This document shows, in pieces, positions 56,896-64,000 of a stretch of DNA of 64,000 bases. The number at the start of each line of letters is the position of its first letter. Position 1 is the first letter of the stretch. Origin of the DNA: Chrysoperla carnea (taxonomy: Eukaryota; Arthropoda; Insecta; Neuroptera; Chrysopidae); contig NC_058342.1 of assembly GCF_905475395.1 (NCBI RefSeq), forward strand, positions 28,988,640 through 29,052,639. Reading direction: 5' to 3'. The notes under the pieces are model-generated. The model was not told the DNA's origin. It ran no database searches and worked only from the letters and a program-made list of their open reading frames with translations. A program made the position numbers and the translations under genes.

Positions 56896-57360
56896 CATGG
56901 AGGTTAGAGAGAAAGATAACGATCGCTACGCGCTAAAGTATTAGCGCGTCTGTCCCTGAAAATTTGTGGAATTTATAGTTCATTTTTCAGCCACCAGCCG
57001 CGCTGTCGTCGGTAAGTAGTATCTGCGAAGTTAGCTGTTTATGAGTACAAGTAGATGAAGTTAGTACCATTCAAATTTATAAAGTAGTATAGATAAATTT
57101 ATAAAGTAGAATAGATAATTTATAATTAATTCATTAGTAAATAATAATAATAATTAATAATAATTTCATTATTTGCTTTTTTTTTCCTTTGAACGATATT
57201 ATATACACGTATATTAAACGTTGATAGACATTTGAAATTAGCGCACAACAGCCCGCTTTTAATGAGACAACTTAGCGATCCCAGCACCTCACTTATTATG
57301 TCCATATTTTGGGGACAATATTTTCTATAGCGATCGTTCTCCTTCTTTATAACCTCCATG
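56896..57360. mobile_element. hAT-like MITE of 465 bp
   Basis: Ends CATGGAGGTTAGAGAGAAAG (then ATAACGATCGCT) and (AGCGATCGTTCT then) CCTTCTTTATAACCTCCATG are inverted over about 32 bases. The flanks are CGAAATAT and GGAAATAT, an 8-base duplication with one mismatch. No transposase frame; the interior is A/T-rich with a GC-rich patch near 56990-57010. Confidence 0.75.
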
Positions 57361-57584
57361 GGAAATATCATTATTATATTAAACAACTGTATCGGAAAAA
57401 TAATTGAACTAAATTTAAATTAAAACAAGTGAAAACAAACAATTGACTGAGTTAATTGTTGAAATACCATGCATACACTGTGTTGATTACACATTACACA
57501 TATATACATGTCACACATACATAACTGATATTCCCTTATAATACATACTATAAAATTTGCATCTAATAAGCGCCCTCGTGGGTA

Positions 57585-57767
57585 AACAGTGATGTTTACA
57601 AAAAAATGTTTCAAACAAAAGTTGTTTATTTTTTTATAAGGAACATTTTTTATATTTAAACTTTTATTCTATCTCTAACGGCTTACAAGATGGATCTTAC
57701 GGACCCATAGGTCAAGACTTAATTGACCTATGGGTCCGACTACGCTATAAAAATTTCATCTTGATAT
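57585..57767. repeat. Dispersed repeat, second copy of 5480-5780
   Basis: Shares CAGTGATGTTTAC, AAACAAAAGTTGTT, TCTATCTCTAACGG and a CTATAAAAATTTCA phrase with the copy at 5480. Its right end is exactly the left breakpoint of the segmental duplication (57768). Confidence 0.7.
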
Positions 57768-58048
57768 CCAGGTCCAGAACTTCGAATGTACGTAATGTCA
57801 ATTTTATCCATTGGTATAACAGCAGAAAATTTACTGGAAGTTGTATAATTTGGCTAGAAAACAATTATGTATTATTTATTGTTGCAAGAAAGTTTGGTTA
57901 GGAAATTTATGAATTTTACCTGTGTAGGAGTTGTAATTTTTAATAAACTACTTGGATATAAAATTTTTAAGGAAATTGAGCTTTGATAGCTCAAATTTCG
58001 TGTAATTATTGATGTTGAAAATAAACATTTTTTAATTATTTGAGACAT
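57768..58048 (-). pseudogene. Truncated ICT1 copy (exon 1 and part of exon 2)
   Basis: Copy of ICT1 exon 1 (57920-58048, still 129 bases with ATG and donor) and of the 5' part of exon 2 (57768-57853). The sequence breaks off inside the GPGGQ codons, so the catalytic GGQ and everything after it are absent. There is also at least one replacement (Ser to Ile before RSSGP). It cannot make a working hydrolase but could still be transcribed from a duplicated promoter. Confidence 0.92.
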
Positions 58049-58860
58049 ACTTTTTTAAAATTTTGTAGATGACACTTGTTTTTGACGTTTGAAATGTACA
58101 ATGTGCCACAATAACTAACCGAGTGTTTCAAAAGCTATTCAGTTCTTCGAAAAATACGATCAAATAGATTTTTAAGGGTAACAAAGAGCTTATGGACTTT
58201 TTTGTACAATGACTTTTTGGAAGAATTTAGAGACATGTATAACCTTACCTTCCTTGAAACATGGAATTTTAGAACCTTTTAAACATCAAATACACATTTT
58301 TTGTCTGATTTTTTTTTTTATAACGCAAGAGCTTAGGCCAAAGTTGCTCTATTTGACCGCCTAGAGGAAGAGAGCTTACTCCAAACTAACATATTTAAAC
58401 ATCCTAACACTTTATACCAGGTAACATTAAAAATCTGAAGTGTAATGAGAAATCCTAGGACAGGGATGGCGAACCTTTAAGTGTCAATGTGCAATTTTTT
58501 CTAAAGAAATTCTTAATGAGGCCATACAAGACCCGTCTAATAATTTTTACATCGTGCTTCTTCCTTAATGGCTTTTTCTACGCAATATCAAACAAAAACA
58601 GCTAAACTTGCAGATTTAATGACACCGGTGTTTTTGTCAAGACATAGTCATGTAAAAAGAGCGAAGTTAATGTCAATTTTTAATGACAAATAAGCGAACG
58701 TTCTTAGGATCACTCACGTTCGTTCGTCATATATTTCATAGTGAACTTTGCGATCGGTGGCGTGCCTAAAACATTGTGTCACGTGCCATCAATGGCCCGC
58801 ATACTATTGGTTCGCCATTCTTTTCCTAGGATACGGACTTTTTCCTCCTTCATTAGCTTA

Positions 58861-59519
58861 TACAGTAGAACCGCAGTAATCCGGCACCCCTTGTAATTTG
58901 ACATAACTATAACGACAATTACAATGTAGATTTATTATGAACTAGCTTGATAACCACCCGCTTCACTGGACTTAAAAGGAAAAACCACCGCTTTATATCC
59001 TTCACTTCTACTGATCTCATTTGTTCCCCTTCCATAACACTCGAAGGGATTGTTATACACAGGTAATATATATGCACAGTTCAACTTTTCAGTCATAATT
59101 CATTGAGTATTTCAGAATTGTTTTACATTTACTATTTGAATTTTTTACAGAAATCTTTAATTTGAGGTTCAAAATGATGATCATAGATGGAGCAGTAAAA
59201 TATCAGAATGAATTTAATTTTTTTAATCTTTATAAATTATAGCTCACGTTTTATTCTGATGTATCAGCTATATTGTTGTACAGTTTCATTCAAACCCATT
59301 CGCTAGTTTTTGCGTGAAAGCGTAACAAACAAACATCCTTACTTTCACATTTTTAATATATAAAGATAGGGATACATGAATTCTTCGTGGTTGAAATTAG
59401 AAAATGATTGAAATCTTATCACTTTGATATGTAATTTATCGGATATCTCTATAGTCTGACAAATTCGATAGTTCGATACCACATTGCAAAACGGTTATCG
59501 GATTACCGCGGTATTACTG
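58861..59519. mobile_element. Pogo/Tigger-like element, long form with nested repeat
   Basis: Starts TACAGTAGAACCGCAGTAAT, CCGGCACC and ends ATCGGATTACCGCGGTATTA, CTGT, so the inverted tips are clearer than in the left duplicate. Inside, about 58950-59350 has ACCCGCTTCACTGGACTTAA and GCGTGAAAGCGTAACAAACA phrases typical of a widespread arthropod dispersed repeat, which is probably a nested insertion. No transposase frame survives. Confidence 0.6.
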
Positions 59520-59902
59520 TTCTACATATTTAACAATCCTGAAAACATTTCTGGGAACAAAAATCGAAATAAAATAACAAGAATTTGATAACAAAGTATA
59601 AAATATTTTATTTTTGAAAGTATGACTAAATATTATTAAAGCATATTAATTAACACACAGTTTAGAATTTTTATTTTAATATAATAAATACTAAAAATTT
59701 ATAATTTGAATCGAAAAAATATTAAGAAAAATAACAATTAATTGCAATTTAATTTTTTTTTTTAATTCTACACATACAAACTGTTTCAAAACTGAACCAC
59801 AAGAATACATATAGAATTGGGCAAGTGAAAACTTGGCGACAACGCTTCTTGGTTGTTTGAATCGAATGAAAGTGTAAAAAAAAATTTTATTTGAAATACG
59901 GA

Positions 59903-60514
59903 GTGTCCCAAAAAAATGTATACACACTTTAATACCTCATGTTTTCTAATTTATTATTATTTTTGTAGGTATAACCCATTTAAAATAATGGCTGATATTA
60001 GACTTTACTTTGAAAAACGTACATTTATTTTAAAGTGCTACCATAAGTGTGAGAACGTTGTGAAAGAAGATTGAATGAAGGGGACTATTATTTTCAGCAA
60101 GATGGAGCACCTCTTCACTATTATTGTAATGTGAGAGCTTGTCACAATGAAAATCTGCCGAACAGATGGATTGGGCACAGAGGTGCTATCAAATGACCTC
60201 TACCCTCTCCAGAACACACTCCTCTGAATATTTTTGTGGAGGCTCAGCAAAGATAAGGTTTATTTGTTGAAACCATCAACAGTCGATTAATTGAAGTCGG
60301 CAATTCAACGAGAATGCAACGAAACTTCTAATGAAATAATTCACCAAGTTTGCGATGCCATTGCTTCGCGTTATTAGCAATGTTTGGATCAAAATGGGAC
60401 TCAATTTGAATATTTGCGCTGACTAATCAAATTCTACATCTGTCTTCTGTAATCCATCAAAATATATATCGTTTTTATAATCACGCAAAGTGTGTATACA
60501 TTTTTTTGAGACAC
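59903..60514 (+). mobile_element. Tc1/mariner-like element with both ends, internally deleted
   Basis: Terminal inverted repeats AGTGTCCCAAAAAAATGTAT (left, followed by ACACACTT) and AAGTGTGTATACATTTTTTT (right, followed by GAGACACT). Inside, after the N-terminal MADIRLYFEKRTFILKCYHK, a deletion leads straight to FQQDGAP and NENLPNRWIGHRGAIK, the DDE core blocks of this transposase type (usually FQQDGAPPH and WIGRGGPI.WP), then many stops. The element is dead. Confidence 0.85.
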
Positions 60515-61574
60515 TATGTATTTTCTAAAAAAAATATACAGATTTTTGGAGGTAATTGACTTTAAGTACAATTAGTCGTGATTTCGAGATTCGACTATTT
60601 CACGCCTTTAGTATTATTCTTAAGTACAGTATTTTTTAAACTTTAGGATGACCGTACACTATAAGACTTCTTTGTAAACAATTCTCATAGATACATAGTT
60701 CGAATTCCTGATAAACTAAAATTAATTTACAAAAATAATGAATACAAGTTCATTCTTCATTCAATTCAAAGATCAAGAGTTTCAAGACTGGCAGAAAATG
60801 TAATTTTGAATTTTTAATCAACAGATAGTATAGCCCTAATATGATTCCTTTTCTATTTATCTTAAAATTCCTATGGTTCACCTTAAAATCTATAAATATG
60901 TTATGGTAAAAGTAAATAATAAACAGTTATTACAGGCCCTAGCGGAGGTAAGCCCCATTATTATTATTCTGCAATTTTGCACTATGATTCCAGTGCCATC
61001 TTGGTCGACAAAGTTCAAGTTTCAAGACGTTAAAAATTCACTCGAAGCACTCGATATTTGGAATGAAGATGTGTTTATAAGTGTTTACCAAATGAATCGC
61101 CACTCCTTTTCAATTTTGCGTCGTTTCAAAATATACTTTAGATCGATTAAAAGTTGTGACTTTTATTGAAAAATAGTGACTGAATATCACATTTTGACAT
61201 AAGAAAATGATCTCTTAATCCAAACACCTTTTTTTTGATTATCCACTTTTACCATGACATATACATGTCTAAAATTAACTTATTACTTAAATATTGAAAC
61301 ACCATTTACAATTTTTGTTTTTTTTTATCTAGGAAATAAATGAACGATTCGAAAATTAATCGTTTTTTATCACAGATATATAGAAATATATATACGTAAA
61401 CAATTTTTTTTGTTCTTTTATACAGAAAATTTTTAATATAAAAATATAAGACGTGGAAATTTTTGTTTTTATTTGTTTTATAGATAATTTTTTTTGTTCA
61501 AAACCCTGGACAGAATTTATCGTTTTTTCCAAGAGAAATTTTTACATTGTCGGGTTAGTTTTTTTATATTATGT

Positions 61575-63495
61575 TCATAGACGGAAACATTTTTGTTTTT
61601 TTTTGTTTACAGAGGGTTAAACCTAGTGCATATGCCATAATCCGATATTTGATGGTATTGGGAAAATATTTCAAAATTTTTGATTAACCCTTCATTTTCG
61701 ATTAACCCCTAAACAATCGAACAAGGAAAAATGCAAATTTTTATGAGAAGGGGTCGTTCACAAGGAGGCATGCCGTCTGATATTTACATCGTCTAGGGGC
61801 CGCGGTGAATTGTGTTGCCCAAGGGCCGGCCCCGACACGATTTAATCCGGAACAGTTTAAATTTCCAGATTGATGATTCAAGTTTTCTTATGAAATTCCT
61901 TGACTTTTTCGTGGTCGTGTTTGGAAAATTTATTTTATTATAATAATACAGAAATCTCTATTTGCGTCATATTCTGATAAGAAAATCATTTCTTAAGGCA
62001 AATCGAATTAAAAAACCAAAGATTTTATGATATATTTTTTTAGCATTTTCCCTAAATTTTCCAAAATCTAAGAATTTTTTGAAATTTCCAGATCGATCGT
62101 CATATTGTTTTTGTGTAAAAAAAAGGCTGCTTGGAATATGGCAAAATAAAAACTGTGATATGCACCAGGTCTAACAAAAAATTTCATATAACTGATTTTA
62201 ATCATGACTAAATTATAGCAAAAAAAAGGCCTTATTTTAATTTTTAGGATAATAAATAATACAGTAAAACCTTATTAAAACTACAACGTTACAAGAAGTT
62301 ACAAGAAAATTTCGATTAAAGAATCATCTAAAATTTGTATGACTGAACAAGGTTTTACTGTAGCGTTATATTTTTAATTTTTAAAGAAAAAAACATCATT
62401 GTGCATCAATTTTCTTTTTATGTTAAAATGGTGGTTTTTCCTTAAACGATTTTTATTCGGTGTACAACAATTTTTGAAAATCTCCTAAAAACTACACTTT
62501 TTTCAGCCAATTAATATTACCAATTTTTATTTGGATCTTTTTGGCGAAAAAATGGCTCTGATAAAAATTGATGTTTTAAACTTTCATTGTTTAAAAGTCA
62601 GCTCAAGTTTATCCTTAAAAAACTAACAACTGTAGAAAATATTTTTTCGAATAAATTCGATCGAAATTGTTACAAACAATTTTCGCCAAAATGAAAATCC
62701 TATCTAAATTTCATTTCTATGGAATTTAGTCTAACTCCATTTTGTTTTCTAAATCCTCTGGCGGCTAAGCTAATGACTGTTAGGATAAACATTACACAAA
62801 TTCCCTAGGACGAATCTTCGAAAACCAAAATGAAATTATTGTTGTACTCGAATTAGAAAACACTCCGACGAAATGGAATATATTAGATAATAGAAATTTT
62901 ATATTTTGCTAAAACCACATTCACGTTAGGGAATCTATTTTTGCCCATGGTCCGAAGACACTCAATTTGGTACTGGGATTGTGAATTCTGATTTAAATTG
63001 AGCTTTTGTGTTCATTAATTCAAATAGCGAAAAAATTGTTTCTTTGCTTTTGAGTTATCTTAATTTACAAAAATTCGAATAAACAATAATCCAGTTCGGG
63101 TGTCAAGTATTTGACACACGATAAAATTGGAAGAACTCAGCAAAGTAAAAGGAGTAATCGAACTGAATATAGGTCACTTTTTTATTAACTATAAATTTGA
63201 TCAATTTTAATGTAATAAAAATTATCATTGGCGTTGATTAATCGTTCCAGCAAAGTTTTGAATCACGAGAGCGATGCTTTAAAATAGTTTTGAACGAAAT
63301 TCGAAGAATTGGCCTTGAAAAGTTCAAATCGAAAATGTGGCTTAAGAAAATTGAACGTATATAATATATATTAAATTTAAAAAAATATCCATTAAAGTTT
63401 GTAATTTACTCAAAAAAATAAAATTATTATTGAGCTTTTGATCAGTCGATATGAGCTGTTGTTTAGTTCGTTTAATGTGAGGCCCCCCATTATTA
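61575..63495. other. 1.9-kb insertion in the right duplicate, class unknown
   Basis: In the left copy about 17 bases lie at this point; here 1.9 kb separates the shared 3' flank from the RING exon, starting about 10 bases past that exon's stop. It holds no long ORF. An inverted phrase pair (ACAGTAAAACCTTATTAAAA near 62270 and AAGGTTTTACTGTA near 62348) marks a small nested foldback. I did not find its terminal repeats or a target duplication. Confidence 0.6.
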
Positions 63496-63504
63496 TTTTG
63501 ATTA

Positions 63505-63825
63505 TTAATGTGAAGCAGGTGGTGTTGATTGTCTGCGCAATCGCACATCACGTCGACATGTCGGACATATTCCATTAAATCCTAACCACTTGTCAATACA
63601 ATCCTTGTGAAAAATATGACGGCATGGTAGTTTACGTAATAATTCCAGTTTCGTTGTTAATGACATACATATGACACAAGTCATATCATCTTCGGTTTCA
63701 TCTTGTTTTAACAGCAAATCAGTGTTGTTGTGTATGTCGGTTTCCCCCATACCAATGAAATTAAAACGTTCCACCATTGGGACACCGTTTGGATTTGGTT
63801 GAGAACCCGTAAGCGATGAGGGCTG
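63505..63825 (-). CDS. RING-H2 finger paralogue, last exon (partial gene)
   Basis: Exon after acceptor TATGTTTCAG, 107 codons to TAA; earlier exons are beyond the right edge of the window. The RING domain CVICMSLTTKLELLRKLPCR, HIFHKDCIDKWL, CPTCRRDV differs from the gene at 50824-55772 by two residues there, with RLR added before the shared QSTPP..SH end. Upstream of GMGET the 25-residue segment QQPSSLTGSQPNPNGVPMVE, RFNFI is unrelated to the other gene. All eight zinc ligands are present, so it is likely functional as an E2-binding domain if expressed. Confidence 0.8.
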   Translation of the reverse strand, partial: QPSSLTGSQPNPNGVPMVERFNFIGMGETDIHNNTDLLLKQDETEDDMTCVICMSLTTKLELLRKLPCRHIFHKDCIDKWLGFNGICPTCRRDVRLRRQSTPPASH

Positions 63826-64000
63826 CTGAAACATATTTTAAATTATTTAAAAATTTTATTGGTCAATTTTATAATAAGCTTTTGTCTACGAAGAATAAAC
63901 CGGTTGGATAAACGTTTTTAATTATTATAATGGGAGAGCCAGGCCGAAAAAAATTCGATTAAGGATTGGTTATAGTAGTTGTGTATACACACATACTGCG

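Larger units (their letters stand above)
57768..63754. repeat. Segmental duplication, right copy
   Basis: Collinear with 48115-51064 but longer: the pogo-like element and the Tc1/mariner element have longer interiors, and about 61575-63495 is an insertion absent from the left copy. The right end of homology, GGTATGGGGG, falls inside the coding exon at 63505-63825. Confidence 0.92.

Noticed and set aside
1-64000. CRISPR array, bacterial operon, integrated virus or toxin locus
   Set aside because: No regularly spaced repeats, no prokaryotic gene structure and no viral protein signature were seen; all clear genes are spliced animal genes.

Overview
The window is nuclear DNA of an insect. It is strongly AT-rich, its genes have many exons with GT-AG introns, and it holds tRNA-derived SINEs, decayed non-LTR retrotransposons, hAT and Tc1/mariner-type MITEs, and retroelement tails ending in TAACC repeats that resemble the insect telomere repeat TTAGG. 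I cannot fix the order from sequence alone. There is no prokaryotic, CRISPR or viral locus. Apart from the genes below, most of the sequence is AT-rich filler and transposon debris.

Layout. 1-10960 has no host gene that I can support; it holds foldback repeats, two non-LTR fragments and a complete non-autonomous hAT element (8941-9500) with an exact 8-bp target duplication. 10961-13499 (+) carries the last two coding exons of an RBM24/RBM38-like RNA-binding protein, whose RRM lies left of the window. 13500-26170 is a gene-poor stretch of repeats with a broken hAT-type transposase, a retrotransposon fragment, a hAT MITE and an orphan exon-like ORF (25755-26121). 26235-28746 (-) is RpL13, complete in three coding exons. 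31181-43751 (-) is the whole of TAF3, the TFIID subunit with an N-terminal histone fold and a C-terminal PHD finger, in about ten exons. Most of its larger introns hold a transposon or foldback repeat, and its last exon is followed by two decayed tandem copies of itself. 44382-45717 (-) is a two-exon gene for an unrecognised 88-residue protein. 47390-48395 (-) is the mitochondrial rescue factor ICT1 (mRpL58), complete in four exons. 50824-55772 (-) is a six-exon RING-H2 ubiquitin-ligase gene whose exons join in phase into 292 residues.

The right third is shaped by a segmental duplication. Sequence from the middle of ICT1 exon 2 (48115) to the start of the RING exon (51064) recurs at 57768-63754. 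It carries a truncated ICT1 pseudogene, two MITE-like elements with different internal deletions in the two copies, and a second RING exon (63505-63825) that belongs to a paralogue running off the right edge.

The genes do not form a pathway: TAF3 acts in transcription initiation, RpL13 in the cytosolic ribosome, ICT1 in mitochondrial ribosome rescue, and the RING proteins probably in ubiquitylation. The most interesting features are the RING/ICT1 duplication with a breakpoint at a coding-exon boundary, a SINE and a LINE that share a 3' tail, the triplicated TAF3 terminus, and the two unassigned coding candidates.
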